Assembly: GCF_900104385.1 (NCBI RefSeq)
Contig: NZ_FNJA01000002.1
Location: 310,001 to 374,000, forward strand
Source: Rhodoferax sp. OV413
Lineage (GTDB): Bacteria; Pseudomonadota; Gammaproteobacteria; Burkholderiales; Burkholderiaceae_C
Length of the DNA: 64,000 nucleotides
Direction: 5' to 3'
In this document: piece after piece, positions 32,490 to 42,116 of the stretch
How positions within the stretch are numbered: the first letter of the stretch is position 1
Layout of the letters: the number at the start of each line of letters is the position of its first letter
Translations under genes and position numbers: made by a program
Notes under the pieces: generated by a model
Database searches by the model: none
Told to the model about the DNA's origin: nothing
The model's input: the letters and a program-made list of their open reading frames with translations, nothing else

Positions 32490-34229
32490 ATGACCTCACG
32501 CAACTATGAATCCCTGCGCAGCGCACGCTGGTTCGATCCCGACGATCTGCGCTCCTTCGGCCACCGCTCGCGCATCATGCAAATGGGCTATGCGCCCACC
32601 GACTGGGTCGGCAAGCCGGTGATCGCCATCGTCAACACCTGGTCGGACCTGAACCCCTGCCACACCCACTTCAAGCAGCGGGTCGAGGACGTGAAGCGCG
32701 GCGTGCTGCAGGCCGGCGGCTTCCCGGTCGAACTGCCGGCAATCTCGCTGGCCGAGGCGTTTGTGAAGCCCACCACCATGCTCTACCGCAACATGCTGGC
32801 CATGGAAACCGAGGAACTGCTGCGCAGCCACCCGGTGGACGGCGCGGTGCTGATGGGCGGCTGCGACAAGACCACGCCGGGCCTGGTGATGGGTGCCATC
32901 AGCGCCGGCCTACCCAGCATCTACATCCCCGCCGGCCCCATGCTGCGCGGCAACTACAACGGCCAGATCCTGGGCTCGGGCTCGGACGCCTGGAAGCTCT
33001 GGGACGAGCGCCGCGCCGGCAAGATCAGCAAGACCGAATGGATAGGCGTAGAAGGCGGCATTGCCCGCAGCCACGGCACCTGCATGACCATGGGCACGGC
33101 CGCCACCATGATGGGCATCGCCGAGGCCATCGGCATGACCCTGCCCGGCGCCTCCAGCATCCCGGCGCCGGATGCCAACCACCCGCGCATGTCGGCCGAG
33201 AGCGGCCGCCGCATCGTCGACATGGTCTGGGAAGACCTGACCCCCAAGCGCATGCTGAGCCGTGCCTCGTTCGAGAACGGCATCGCCGTGGCCATGGCCA
33301 TGGGCTGCTCGACCAATGCCATCGTGCACCTGGTGGCGATGTCGCGCCGCGCCGGCCCCGACTGTGCGGTCGGCCTGGACGACTTCGACGCCTTCAGCCG
33401 CCGCGTGCCGGTGCTGGCCAACATCCGGCCCAGCGGTGACAAGTATCTGATGGAAGACTTCTACTACGCTGGCGGCCTGCCGGGCCTGATGAACCGCATG
33501 GGCCAGTACCTGCAGCTGGACGCGGCCACCGTCACCGGCCGCTGCATGGGCGAGAACATCGCCGGCGCCCAGATCTTCAACGACGACGTGATCCGTGCGC
33601 TGGACAACCCTTTGTACAAAGAGGGTGCGCTGGCCGTGCTGCGCGGCAATATCGCGCCCGACGGCGCGGTCATCAAGCCCAGCGCCTGCGCGCCGCAGTT
33701 CCTCAAGCACACCGGCCCTGCCCTGGTGTTCGACGACTACCCGACCATGAAGGCCGCGGTGGAAGACGAGAACCTGGACGTCACCGCCGAGCACATCATG
33801 GTGCTGCGCAACGCCGGCCCGCAGGGCGGCCCGGGCATGCCCGAATGGGGCATGCTGCCCATCCCCGCCAAGCTGGTGAAGCAGGGCGTGCGCGACATGC
33901 TGCGCCTGTCCGATGCGCGCATGAGCGGCACCAGCTACGGCGCCTGCATCCTGCACGCTGCCCCCGAGGCTTACATCGGCGGCCCGCTGGCACTGGTGAA
34001 AACCGGCGACCTCATTACCGTCGACGTGGCCGCGCGCAGCATCCATCTGGAAGTCAGCGACGAAGAATTGGCCACCCGCCGCGCCGCCTGGCAGGCCCCG
34101 CCCAAGCGCTTCGAGCGCGGCTACGGCTGGATGTTTTCCAAACACATCCTGCAGGCCGACAAGGGGGCCGACTTTGATTTTCTTGAAACCACTTTCGGCG
34201 CGCCTATCGGCGAACCCGACATTTTCTAA
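32490..34229 (+). CDS. IlvD/EDD-family sugar-acid dehydratase
   Basis: Removes water from an aldonic acid to give a 2-keto-3-deoxy acid, using an iron-sulfur cluster. Cys57 (NPCH), Cys125 (GGCDKTTPG) and Cys198 (HGTCMTMGTA) are the cluster residues expected in this family. At 579 aa it has the length of the pentonate/hexonate dehydratases rather than of IlvD itself (about 610), and the neighbourhood argues against branched-chain synthesis. The exact substrate (arabonate, xylonate, galactonate and so on) cannot be read from the sequence. First gene of a three-gene operon. Confidence 0.85.
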   Translation: MTSRNYESLRSARWFDPDDLRSFGHRSRIMQMGYAPTDWVGKPVIAIVNTWSDLNPCHTHFKQRVEDVKRGVLQAGGFPVELPAISLAEAFVKPTTMLYRNMLAMETEELLRSHPVDGAVLMGGCDKTTPGLVMGAISAGLPSIYIPAGPMLRGNYNGQILGSGSDAWKLWDERRAGKISKTEWIGVEGGIARSHGTCMTMGTAATMMGIAEAIGMTLPGASSIPAPDANHPRMSAESGRRIVDMVWEDLTPKRMLSRASFENGIAVAMAMGCSTNAIVHLVAMSRRAGPDCAVGLDDFDAFSRRVPVLANIRPSGDKYLMEDFYYAGGLPGLMNRMGQYLQLDAATVTGRCMGENIAGAQIFNDDVIRALDNPLYKEGALAVLRGNIAPDGAVIKPSACAPQFLKHTGPALVFDDYPTMKAAVEDENLDVTAEHIMVLRNAGPQGGPGMPEWGMLPIPAKLVKQGVRDMLRLSDARMSGTSYGACILHAAPEAYIGGPLALVKTGDLITVDVAARSIHLEVSDEELATRRAAWQAPPKRFERGYGWMFSKHILQADKGADFDFLETTFGAPIGEPDIF

Positions 34230-34247
34230 ACACATTCGGAGACCACT

Positions 34248-34958
34248 TTGAAAGAATCCACCCGCGCCCTGCTGGCCAAAGTCAGCACCGCCACACTCTG
34301 CACCGCCTTGTTCAAACGCGGCCTGCGCAACCAGTTCATCCAGGACGTGCGACCGCTGAACCCCAACCTGCCGAACATGGTGGGCGAAGCCTTCACCCTG
34401 CGCTACATCCCCGCGCGCGAAGACCTGAACACCATCGAGGTGTTCAAGGACCGCAGCCACCCGCAACGCAAGGCCGTTGAAGAATGCCCGCCCGGCGCGG
34501 TGCTGGTGATCGACAGCCGCAAGGACGCGCGCGCCGCTTCGGCGGGAGGCATCCTGGTGTCGCGCCTGATGGTGCGCGGCGTGGCGGGCGTGGTCACCGA
34601 CGGCGGCTTCCGCGATGCGCCCGATATTTCCAAGCTCAGCATGCCGGCCTACCACCAGCGCCCATCGGCGCCCACCAACCTCACGCTGCACCAGGCGCTG
34701 GACATCAATGTGCCTATCGGCTGCGGCGACGCGCCGGTGTTCCCTGGCGACGTGGTGGTGGGCGATGCAGAAGGCGTGATCGTCATCCCCGCGCACCTGG
34801 CCGACGAGATCGCGCTGGAGGCCACCGAGATGACAGCCTTTGAAGACTTCGTCACCGAGCAGGTGCTGGGCGGCCGTTCCATCCTCGGTTTGTACCCGCC
34901 GACCGACGAGCAGTCGCGCACCGACTTCGCCACCTGGCGCGCAGCCAACGGCCGCTGA
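34248..34958 (+). CDS. RraA-like / HMG-aldolase-type protein
   Basis: A 236-aa member of the RraA/4-hydroxy-4-methyl-2-oxoglutarate aldolase-like family. The substrate-site region GVAGVVTDGGFRDAPDIS and GCGDAPVFPGDVVVGDAEGV are characteristic. In this context, next to a sugar-acid dehydratase, a catabolic aldolase or decarboxylase role is more likely than RNase E control. It lies 18 bases after the dehydratase gene. Confidence 0.8.
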   Translation: MKESTRALLAKVSTATLCTALFKRGLRNQFIQDVRPLNPNLPNMVGEAFTLRYIPAREDLNTIEVFKDRSHPQRKAVEECPPGAVLVIDSRKDARAASAGGILVSRLMVRGVAGVVTDGGFRDAPDISKLSMPAYHQRPSAPTNLTLHQALDINVPIGCGDAPVFPGDVVVGDAEGVIVIPAHLADEIALEATEMTAFEDFVTEQVLGGRSILGLYPPTDEQSRTDFATWRAANGR

Positions 34959-34987
34959 TCCCCATAAATAGAACCGGAGACAAACCC

Positions 34988-35971
34988 ATGACCACTACCC
35001 GCCGCACCGCGCTGTTTGCGCTGGCCGCTTTGCCCACTGTATTGCCTGGCATATCCTGGGCCGAGGACTGGCCTGCAGCCAAGCCCATCACCTACGTCGT
35101 GCCCTTCACCCCGGGCGGTTCGACCGACATCATCGGCCGCACCCTGGCGCAAAAACTCGGCGAGGCCCTGCACCAGTCGGTGGTGGTGGACAACAAGCCC
35201 GGCCAGGGCGGCGGCATCGGCGCCACCTACGTGGCCAAGGCCGCGCCCGACGGCTACACCTTGTTCGGCGGCACCATCAGCACGCATGCGATCAACGCCA
35301 GCCTGTACAAAAACCTGTCCTATGACCCGGTGAAAGACTTCGAACCGGTGTGCCTGGTCGCCACCTTGCCGAACGTGCTGATCATCAATCCAGCGCTGGG
35401 CGTGAACACCGTGCCCGAGCTGATCGCGCTGCTGAAGAAGGACCCGAGCAAGCGCCTGTTTGCCTCCTCCGGCGCCGGCACTTCCACCCATCTGGCGGGA
35501 GAAATGTTTGCCGACATGATCGGCGTGCCGCTGACCCATGTGCCCTACAAAGGTACGCCGCCCGCGCTGACCGATGTGGCCTCCGGCCAGGTGCCGTTCA
35601 TGTTCGACCAGATGACCGCCGCGCTACCGCTGGCCAAGGCCGGCCGCCTAAAGCTGATTGCGGTGACCACCGGCAAACGCATCGCGCTGGCCCCCGAGTT
35701 GCCGACCATGATCGAGTCCGGCGTCGCCGGTTTCGAGATGACCTCCTGGCAGGCCGTCTACGCGCCCAAGGGCACGCCCAAAGCCGTGGTCCAGCGCCTG
35801 AACGCCGAGATCGTCAAGGCGCTGAAGGTGCCCGAAGTGCAGGCCAAGCTCGAAGGCCAGTTGGGCATGAACATTGTCGGCAGCACGCCCGAAGAGTTGG
35901 CTGCGCACATGGCGCGGGAGATTCCGCGTTGGGCGGCGTTGGTGAAGAAGTCGGGGGCTGAGCCGGGGTGA
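34988..35971 (+). CDS. Bug-family (TctC-like) periplasmic solute-binding protein
   Basis: A 327-aa secreted receptor with a signal peptide (MTTTRRTALFALAALPTVL..ISWA). The Bug pattern is present: KPITYVVPFTPGGSTDIIGR, VVDNKPGQGGGIGATYVAKA and DGYTLFGG near the front, and HVPYKGTPPALTDVASGQV. It should capture a carboxylate or sugar acid for the pathway of the two genes upstream. No TctA/TctB membrane partners are in the window, common for Bug proteins, which often act with remote permeases or as sensors. Confidence 0.9.
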   Translation: MTTTRRTALFALAALPTVLPGISWAEDWPAAKPITYVVPFTPGGSTDIIGRTLAQKLGEALHQSVVVDNKPGQGGGIGATYVAKAAPDGYTLFGGTISTHAINASLYKNLSYDPVKDFEPVCLVATLPNVLIINPALGVNTVPELIALLKKDPSKRLFASSGAGTSTHLAGEMFADMIGVPLTHVPYKGTPPALTDVASGQVPFMFDQMTAALPLAKAGRLKLIAVTTGKRIALAPELPTMIESGVAGFEMTSWQAVYAPKGTPKAVVQRLNAEIVKALKVPEVQAKLEGQLGMNIVGSTPEELAAHMAREIPRWAALVKKSGAEPG

Positions 35972-35998
35972 GAGGGGTTGGAGCCGTTCGCTATGTTG

Positions 35999-36490
35999 TT
36001 AACGCTTGGCGTGCGGCGCCGGCACTGGCCTGCCGGTGGCAGTCGCCTCAATCGCCGGGTCAGACGGCACTAGCGACCTGAGCGTTTGCGCCGCGGACAG
36101 CTGAATGGGCAACGCCGCGAACACGAGCATGGGTGACAGCCAGGCGTCCCAGAAGAGCGCGCTCGTGATTGCAATCCCGAAAATTAATCCTACAAACACC
36201 AGTGCCGTTGCGCACTGAAGAAGCGCTGAGCCTCTGCGGATTAGCACGAGACCTGCACACAGAACGACAACCAGGCTCCAACCGATGAATGGATTGTTGA
36301 CCAGCCGATAGGCTGTGGTCTTGGGCTTCCATTCCACCGTAAATCCAAGGCGAGGCAACAGGAGAACGGCTGTTATCAGCACAACGGCAGATAACACGCC
36401 AGCAGAACCAAGGTAATTGAAGTGCTTTATTGCTCGCATGGTCAGCATTGCTTGATAGTGCCAATCTAACTCGGTATGCAGAGGCACCAT
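35999..36490 (-). CDS. membrane protein of unknown function
   Basis: About 163 aa from the Met at 36490 (MVPLHTELDWHYQAMLTM), with four hydrophobic segments (LSAVVLITAVLLLPRL, GWSLVVVLCAGLVLI, TALVFVGLIFGIAITSALFW, SPMLVFAALPIQL). The open frame reaches 36763, but its front part overlaps repeats. Starts at 36580 and 36439 are alternatives; the one at 36490 has AAAGAGA upstream. The GC content is lower than its neighbours. No family was recognised. Confidence 0.5.
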   Translation of the reverse strand: MVPLHTELDWHYQAMLTMRAIKHFNYLGSAGVLSAVVLITAVLLLPRLGFTVEWKPKTTAYRLVNNPFIGWSLVVVLCAGLVLIRRGSALLQCATALVFVGLIFGIAITSALFWDAWLSPMLVFAALPIQLSAAQTLRSLVPSDPAIEATATGRPVPAPHAKR

Positions 36491-36732
36491 CGTGTCTCTT
36501 TCACATCGCATTTTTCGCCCTGACATGGGCGCCAGAAAAACCAGCGAATCACTATAGCCCAGCGGAATCTGGTCACGCATCAACTTTCGGTTTCTGTCAT
36601 TCAAAAGCAGGAGGTGCGGAGTGCTCTGGTTTTTGTAGCTAGTTGCGCAGGTGTAATGTGTGGCGGAGGGACTTTCTCTTAAAGACTTTCGATGCAAGCC
36701 TGTGTTGAGGTATGCGGTTGTTGACGTCACCT
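36491..36732. other. intergenic region upstream of the first BON repeat
   Basis: Relatively AT-rich. It holds the upstream part of the membrane-protein frame, but nothing else convincing was seen. Confidence 0.4.
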
Positions 36733-36797
36733 TCGCTGCCGGGCGCACCACCCGGCTGACCATGCCAGTGGCACCAACTCTCTCACAGAGATCACAA

Positions 36798-36855
36798 GCC
36801 TTTTAGGCCTCTAGCGTTTATTTCAATTGCGCAAGAAGCTATGCATTAAATAGCA
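36798..36855. repeat. dispersed 50-bp repeat, copy 2
   Basis: Contains GGCCTCTAGCGTTTATTTCA and ATTGCGCAAGAAGCTATG; a nearly identical copy is at 48296-48353 within the inverted large repeat. Confidence 0.65.
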
Positions 36856-36979
36856 ATTCACCCCCTTACATGTCACCCCAGATTGCAGTTGCAACACAGC
36901 ATGCGTGTCCACGACACACAGTATTGGCCGTGGCTTGGGAAGATCACCCCATCGCAACAAACAACCCAAAGGATTCACC

Positions 36980-37288
36980 ATGACACGCTCTTTCAACCGC
37001 ATCGCCGCTGCCGCCCTGATCGCCCTGGCCGCCGGTCCCTTCATGTCTGCCCAAGCCGCTACCAATGACACCGACCTGGCTACCGCTGTGCAGTCCAGTC
37101 TGAGCAACACGCTGGGCAGCGATGCCAGCGGCCTGACCGTTACCGCGAACAACGGCAACATCACCTTGCACGGCTGGACCCAAGGCCCGCAAGAAGAAGC
37201 CAAGGCCCGCTTTGTCGCTAGCAAGGTACCCGGCGTGCACAACGCTTACAGCTCGGTGCGCACCTTCTCCAGCGACAGCAACGAGTAA
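36980..37288 (+). CDS. exported single-BON-domain protein (copy 1)
   Basis: A 102-aa periplasmic protein: signal peptide MTRSFNRIAAAALIALAAGP..AQA, then a short linker and one BON domain (TVTANNGNITLHGWTQG, VASKVPGVHNAYSSVRTFSS). BON domains bind phospholipid or other surfaces, and OsmY-type proteins are induced by envelope or osmotic stress. The ATG at 36980 has AAGGA 8 bases before it. Nearly identical to the genes at 42232 and 47860, and more distantly related to 38767. Confidence 0.85.
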   Translation: MTRSFNRIAAAALIALAAGPFMSAQAATNDTDLATAVQSSLSNTLGSDASGLTVTANNGNITLHGWTQGPQEEAKARFVASKVPGVHNAYSSVRTFSSDSNE

Positions 37289-37413
37289 ACACCGCGCTGA
37301 CGCCGCACCAGTCTGCCGGGCCGAGAGCCCAGCACCCTGGAACGGCCAATGATTTCCCCCAGTGTCCCGAACACACGGTACAGCCCTTGGGCTCGCCGTA
37401 GCTGCCGGGTTAA

Positions 37414-37455
37414 GGCCTCTGTCGCATGGCATCCATGCGACAGAGGCTTTTTTTT
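37414..37455 (+). terminator. strong intrinsic terminator after BON copy 1
   Basis: GCCTCTGTCGCATGG and CCATGCGACAGAGGC form a perfect 15-bp stem with a 3-base loop, followed by eight T (37448-37455). It can stop BON transcription before the converging phosphoesterase gene. Confidence 0.9.
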
Positions 37456-37463
37456 GCCCCGCG

Positions 37464-38480
37464 TCAGGGCTGGCGCACCACCACGGGCTGCACGGTGAAG
37501 ACGTTGTCCGAAGCGGTGTCTACCGTGACCCGCACCCAGTGCAGCGAGGGGCTGCCAAAGGTCTCCAGCCGGGTCAGGTTGGCGAGCATCTTGGTCGGGC
37601 TGTACAAGGGCTTGTCGAGCTTGAAGAAATGGGTGTCGCCGTGCACAAACAGTACCTGGCCCGCGTACTGTTCGGTCTGCTTCACCACGGCGTCCATGAA
37701 GTTGCGGTAACCCGCATAGCCGGGAGCGGTGCTCTCGTCGATGTCTTCAGTTTCGGGGAGGTCAAAGCCGGGATCGGCCTGCACCACCAGCACGATGCCG
37801 CGCGCCTTCTGTGCCTTGGCCTGGGCGAAAGATGCGGCCAGCCAGGCCACGTTGGCGCTGTCGCGCTCCAGGTACTCGGCATTGGCGGCATCGCACTGGG
37901 CCGTATTGCGCGCGCTCTTGGCCGTGCAGTCCTTGGCGTTAAGCACCAGGTTGTTGTTGCTGCCAGGGACATTCAGGCCGACAAACACCACACCGCCGTG
38001 GCTGAAGCGGGTGTTCTCCACGTACTTTTCACCCAGCTTGCCCTGGTGTTCCAGCGGCATCCGGGTCTGGCCCAGGCTGTCCAGGCTCGGGTACATCACG
38101 CGGCGCAGGTGGGCCAGACGCTCCAGGGTATCGAAGCCGCCATTGTTCAGGCGGTGGCAGTCGGTCCACTCGTTGTCGCCAGGCACATACACCACGGGTT
38201 TGGCCATGCTGTTGAACATGGTCAAGGCGTCGGTATAGATGCCGTCGGTGCACTGCGAGCTGCCGTCCTTGATATCCCCGTCGTACAGCGAGAAAGCAAT
38301 ATCGGACTGGTTGATGCTCTTCAGCACCGCGGGCAGCTTGCTGTCGTCGCCGGCCTTCTTGTAGGGCATGTCGCCCCACAAGCCGAACGCGTAGCCGGCC
38401 TGGGTAGCGCCTGGCCCCGTGGCGGCACAAGACATCAAACTGAGCGCGGCGACCACGGTCGCAATACTTCGTACCAACAT
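37464..38480 (-). CDS. calcineurin-like metallophosphoesterase, lipoprotein
   Basis: A 338-aa exported phosphoesterase. The signal ends in a lipobox-like LSLMSCA. The metal-site motifs of the family are visible: GDMPY in place of the usual D.H, then LYDGDIKDG, GDNEWTDC and VHGDTHFF. Several Cys suggest a periplasmic, disulfide-containing protein. The substrate is unknown. It converges with the BON gene on its left side. Confidence 0.8.
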   Translation of the reverse strand: MLVRSIATVVAALSLMSCAATGPGATQAGYAFGLWGDMPYKKAGDDSKLPAVLKSINQSDIAFSLYDGDIKDGSSQCTDGIYTDALTMFNSMAKPVVYVPGDNEWTDCHRLNNGGFDTLERLAHLRRVMYPSLDSLGQTRMPLEHQGKLGEKYVENTRFSHGGVVFVGLNVPGSNNNLVLNAKDCTAKSARNTAQCDAANAEYLERDSANVAWLAASFAQAKAQKARGIVLVVQADPGFDLPETEDIDESTAPGYAGYRNFMDAVVKQTEQYAGQVLFVHGDTHFFKLDKPLYSPTKMLANLTRLETFGSPSLHWVRVTVDTASDNVFTVQPVVVRQP

Positions 38481-38766
38481 CGGGAGTCCTAGGCTGAAAA
38501 AGCCGGACTGTAGCGGTGCCGCATGTCAGCGGAATGACGCAAGCACGCATCCACGCCACAGTCCCTAAAAAATTGGCCTTTTTGGCATTCAACGCAGATT
38601 GCACCAGCGTCACCAGCTCTGCATTCCATAGCAAAACCATCCTAGGGTTTAACCCTAGATTGCATCTGTAACAAAGCAGTACAACTTCCGACACACAGAC
38701 GTACCCGCGGGTTGAGAAGATCACCCCATCGCACCAATAACGGTGTAACAACACCAAGGATTTACC
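38481..38766. other. intergenic region, promoter for BON copy 2
   Basis: No gene. The last 70 bases (GACACACAG at 38692-38700, GAAGATCACCCCATCGCA just before the gene) are a diverged version of the conserved region upstream of the other three BON genes. AACCCTAGATTGCATCTGTA upstream resembles the same block. An inverted repeat CCTAGGGTTTAACCCTAG sits at 38641-38658. Confidence 0.5.
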
Positions 38767-39072
38767 ATGACCCGCTCCATCACCGGCATCGCCGCTTCCG
38801 CCCTGTTCGCTCTGGCCGCTGGCGCCTTCTTGCCCGCCCATGCAGCCACCGACGCCGACCTGGCCAGTTCTGTACAAAGCGCCATCTCCAGCTCCATGGG
38901 CGACGACGCCAAGAACATCACCGTCACAGCCAATGGCAGCGATGTCACGGTGCGCGGCTGGGCCAAGGGCCCGCTGGAAGAGTCCAAAGCCCGCTATGTG
39001 GCCAGCACCGTTCCCGGCGTGACCAATGCCTACAGCACCGTGCGCACCTACTCGAACGAAAGCAGCAAGTAA
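38767..39072 (+). CDS. exported single-BON-domain protein (copy 2, diverged)
   Basis: A 101-aa protein with the same plan as the other BON copies: signal peptide MTRSITGIAASALFALAAGA, mature protein from ATDADLASSV, one BON domain (TVTANGSDVTVRGWAKG, VASTVPGVTNAYSTVRTYSN). It is clearly diverged from the other three, which resemble one another, so it is an older duplicate. It has its own terminator at 39118. Confidence 0.85.
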   Translation: MTRSITGIAASALFALAAGAFLPAHAATDADLASSVQSAISSSMGDDAKNITVTANGSDVTVRGWAKGPLEESKARYVASTVPGVTNAYSTVRTYSNESSK

Positions 39073-39117
39073 GCTACATTACCCGTCGCTTCAGCCCCCT
39101 GGCTTGAAGCGGCCGCC

Positions 39118-39162
39118 AACGCCCCCTGTACCGGCCAAGCTGCCGCTGCAGGGGGCGTTTTC
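39118..39162 (+). terminator. intrinsic terminator after BON copy 2
   Basis: AACGCCCCCTG and CAGGGGGCGTT form an 11-bp GC-rich stem with a 20-base loop, followed by TTT. Confidence 0.75.
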
Positions 39163-39214
39163 GTTGCGGGGACCACCGGGCTATAGTGCTTCGCTCCGTC
39201 CCTAGCCGCACCCC

Positions 39215-39961
39215 ATGAAACTCGCCATCGTCACCGACATCCACGGCAACCTGGCCGCCCTCGAAGCGGTGGCGGCCGACATCCGCCGGCGCGGCGCCGA
39301 CCGGGTGGTGAACCTGGGCGACAGCCTGTCGGGACCGCTGCTGCCGCGCGAGACCGCGCAATTCCTGATGGACGCAGGCTGGCTCAGCCTGGCCGGCAAC
39401 CACGAGCGGCAAATCCTGACCCACGGCCCCGAACGCATAGGCGCGTCAGATGCCTATGCGCTGGCGCAACTGACAGCGCCGGAGCTGGACTGGCTGCGCG
39501 GGCTGGCCGCCACAGCGCGTCTGGACGGTGGCATCTTTCTATGCCACGGCACGCCCAGCAGCGATATCGAATACTTTCTGGAAACCCTGTTGCCGGGCCA
39601 AGGCCAGACCCGGGCCGCCACGCCGGCCGAGGTCGCGCTACGCCTGGGCGACGAAAGCGCCGGCCTGGTGGCCTGCGGCCACACCCATATTCCGCGCGTG
39701 CTGCGCAGTGCCCGCGGCCAGCTGCTGGTCAACCCTGGCAGCGTGGGCCTGGGCGCGTACGACGACGAACTGCCCGAGCCCCACGTGGTGGAAACCGGTT
39801 CGCCCGATGCGCGCTACGCGATGCTCGAGCGCCTGCCCGGTGGCGGCTGGACCGCCGCCCTGCTGTCCGTGCCCTACCACCATGAAGCCATGGCCCAGCT
39901 GGCGCAGCAACGCGGCCGGCCCGAGTGGGCGCAGGCGCTACGGACCGGGTACGTGCGTTAA
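39215..39961 (+). CDS. YfcE/MJ0936-type metallophosphoesterase
   Basis: A 248-aa cytoplasmic phosphoesterase. The five motifs are clear: TDIHGNLAAL (Asp8, His10), VNLGDSLSGP, LAGNHERQ, LCHGTP and ACGHTHIPRV. A typical member of the small calcineurin-like phosphodiesterases. The C-terminal part ends two bases before the stop of the converging reductase gene. Substrate unknown. Confidence 0.85.
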   Translation: MKLAIVTDIHGNLAALEAVAADIRRRGADRVVNLGDSLSGPLLPRETAQFLMDAGWLSLAGNHERQILTHGPERIGASDAYALAQLTAPELDWLRGLAATARLDGGIFLCHGTPSSDIEYFLETLLPGQGQTRAATPAEVALRLGDESAGLVACGHTHIPRVLRSARGQLLVNPGSVGLGAYDDELPEPHVVETGSPDARYAMLERLPGGGWTAALLSVPYHHEAMAQLAQQRGRPEWAQALRTGYVR

Positions 39962-39963
39962 GA

Positions 39964-40779
39964 CTAATCCCAGATCGGCGCCAGGCCTTCGGGGCTGGTC
40001 AGGCGCTCGCCGCGGTCCAGCGCAGCGATCTGCGCCATCTCGGTATCGCTGAGTTTGAGCTGCTGGGCCAGCAAATTGCTCTGCAGGTTGGCGCGCTTTG
40101 TAGACGAGGGAATCACCGCATAACCCAGCTGCAGGGCCCAGGCCAGCACCACCTGCGCAGCAGTCGCCGCGTGGGTGTTGGCAATCGCTTGAACCACCGG
40201 ATCGTGCAGCACCTTGCCGTAGGCCAAGGTCATGTACGAGGTGATGGCAATGCCCTGGCTGCGCGCAAACTCGGCGAGCTTGCGGTTCTGCAGATACGGG
40301 TGCAGCTCGATCTGGTTGGTGGCGATCTCGCTGGCGCCGACGGCGGCGATGGCCTGCTGCATCAGCGAGATATTGAAATTGGACACGCCTATCTGCCGCG
40401 TCAGGCCCTGGCGCTTGGCGTCCAGCAGCGCAGCCATGAACTCGGCCACCGGCACCGCATTGCCGGGAGACGGCCAGTGGATCAGGGTCAAGTCCACCTG
40501 ATCGGTACGCAGCTTGGCCAGGCTGGCCTTCAGACTGGGCACCAGCTTGTCCTGGGCATAGTTTTCCACCCAGATCTTGGTGGTGAGGAACAGGTCTTTG
40601 CGGGCTACGCCGCTCTCGGCCATCGCCTGGCCGACCTCGGCCTCGTTGCCGTAGATCTGCGCGGTGTCGATGGCGCGATAGCCGAGGTCCAGACCGTTCT
40701 TCACCGAGTCGATGACGACCTGGCCTTGCAGGCGAAAGGTGCCCAGGCCGAAGGCCGGAATGCTGTGTGTGTTGCTCAT
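39964..40779 (-). CDS. dkgB: aldo/keto reductase, 2,5-diketo-D-gluconate reductase B type
   Basis: NADPH-dependent reductase of 271 aa. It has [20 protein letters not shown] with catalytic Asp and Tyr, Lys in LFLTTKIW, and His in LTLIHWPSP, plus QIGVSNF and a C-terminal [14 protein letters not shown] cofactor site. Small AKRs of this kind reduce keto sugars and methylglyoxal. A MFS exporter gene lies directly upstream (28-base gap) and may be co-transcribed. Confidence 0.85.
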   Translation of the reverse strand: MSNTHSIPAFGLGTFRLQGQVVIDSVKNGLDLGYRAIDTAQIYGNEAEVGQAMAESGVARKDLFLTTKIWVENYAQDKLVPSLKASLAKLRTDQVDLTLIHWPSPGNAVPVAEFMAALLDAKRQGLTRQIGVSNFNISLMQQAIAAVGASEIATNQIELHPYLQNRKLAEFARSQGIAITSYMTLAYGKVLHDPVVQAIANTHAATAAQVVLAWALQLGYAVIPSSTKRANLQSNLLAQQLKLSDTEMAQIAALDRGERLTSPEGLAPIWD

Positions 40780-40807
40780 GTTGAATCCTTGAAGTTCAGT
40801 GAAAAAA

Positions 40808-42010
40808 TCAGTGGCCGACCGGCACCGCAGTGCCGCTACGGTGTGGAATGCCCTGGCGCCGATCGAGTACGCCGCTCCACTGGGTAAGCGCCAGCGACAC
40901 CAGCACCACCAGCGCGCCTATCCATGGGGTGTGGATCAGGCCGAAATGCGTGACGATCAGGCCACCGGCCCAGGCGGCGCCGGCAATGCCGAGATTGAAG
41001 GCGGCGATGTTCAGGCCCGATGCCACGTCCACCGCCTGCGGCGTAAAGCGCTCGGCCTGCTTGACCACGTACACCTGCAGGCCGGGCACGTTGCCAAAGG
41101 CCACGGCACCCCACAGCAGCACGGTCAGCAGCGCCAGCCATTTGTAAGGCGCGGTGACGCTCAGCAGCAGCAGCACGCCGGCCAGCAGCGCAAAAATAAT
41201 GCGCAGCGCAGGGATGGGGCCCAGCCGGTCGGCCAGCTTGCCGCCCCAGATATTGCCCACCGCCACCGACACGCCGTAGACCAGCATCACCCAGCCCACC
41301 GCGCCGGCGCTGAAGCCGGAGATATCGGTCAGGATGGGCGCCAGAAAGGTGAACGGGATGAAGGTACCGCCGTAGCCGATCGCCGTCTTGGCGTAGACCA
41401 GCAGCAGGCGCGGTTCGGCAAGCACCTTGGCCTGCTGCAGCAGCGAGGCCGGCGCAGTATGGCGGATGTTCTTGGGCACAAACAGCCAGCTGCCGATGAA
41501 GGCCACTACGCCCAGCGCCGACACCGCCAGAAAGGTTTCGCGCCAGCCAAAGTGCTGGCCGATGAAGGTGCCCAGCGGCACGCCGGTGACCAGGGCCACG
41601 GTGAGGCCGGTGAACATGGTGGCGATGGCGCTGGCGGCCTTTTCCTTAGGCACCAGGCTGGTGGCGATTGTCGACCCTATCGAGAAGAACACGCCATGCG
41701 CCAGCCCAGTGAGGATGCGCGCCGACACCAGCGACCCGTAGCTGGGCGCCAGCCAGGCCAGCAGATTACCGGCGGTGAACACCACCATCAGCGATAGCAG
41801 CAAGGCCTTGCGCGGCAGCTTGCCGGTGAGCGCGGTGAGCACCGGCGCGCCGATGGCGACACCCAGCGCATAGAGGCTGACCAGCAGGCCGGCCGAGGGC
41901 AGGCTGATGGCCAGGTCGGCGGCCACAGTGGGCAGCAGGCCGACGATGACGAACTCGGTCGTCCCGATGGCGAAAGCGCTGAGGGTCAGCGCAAGCAAGG
42001 CAATAGGCAT
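40808..42010 (-). CDS. MFS exporter of the DHA1 family (YdhP/AraJ-like)
   Basis: A 400-aa protein with 12 membrane segments. [20 protein letters not shown] at the front and [16 protein letters not shown] are typical of sugar- and drug-efflux DHA1 members; [10 protein letters not shown] is in the loop between segments 2 and 3. The ATG at 42010 has AGGAG 8 bases upstream; a GTG 9 bases further upstream is less likely. Substrate unknown. Confidence 0.88.
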   Translation of the reverse strand: MPIALLALTLSAFAIGTTEFVIVGLLPTVAADLAISLPSAGLLVSLYALGVAIGAPVLTALTGKLPRKALLLSLMVVFTAGNLLAWLAPSYGSLVSARILTGLAHGVFFSIGSTIATSLVPKEKAASAIATMFTGLTVALVTGVPLGTFIGQHFGWRETFLAVSALGVVAFIGSWLFVPKNIRHTAPASLLQQAKVLAEPRLLLVYAKTAIGYGGTFIPFTFLAPILTDISGFSAGAVGWVMLVYGVSVAVGNIWGGKLADRLGPIPALRIIFALLAGVLLLLSVTAPYKWLALLTVLLWGAVAFGNVPGLQVYVVKQAERFTPQAVDVASGLNIAAFNLGIAGAAWAGGLIVTHFGLIHTPWIGALVVLVSLALTQWSGVLDRRQGIPHRSGTAVPVGH

Positions 42011-42116
42011 GGAAAACACTCCTGTATGGGTTAGGCAGGAGTGTGGCGGCGATGTCTTTGCAGAAAAACCCTGTAATCCTCAAAATACTATTGATTCGAT
42101 ATCAACAATCCGAGCC

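Larger units (their letters stand above)
36733..37455 (+). repeat. large repeat, copy 1 (BON gene with flanks)
   Basis: From a CGCTGCCGGGCGCACC hairpin, through a dispersed 50-bp repeat, the conserved BON promoter region, the BON gene and its terminator. Apart from about 60 bases just after the gene, it is nearly the same as 47731-48417 in inverse orientation. The middle part also matches 42117-42543 in the same orientation. Confidence 0.85.

Noticed and set aside
32910-34796. Long open frame (628 codons) antisense to the dehydratase and RraA-like genes
   Set aside because: Shadow frame; repetitive His/Arg/Gly composition and no ribosome-binding site.
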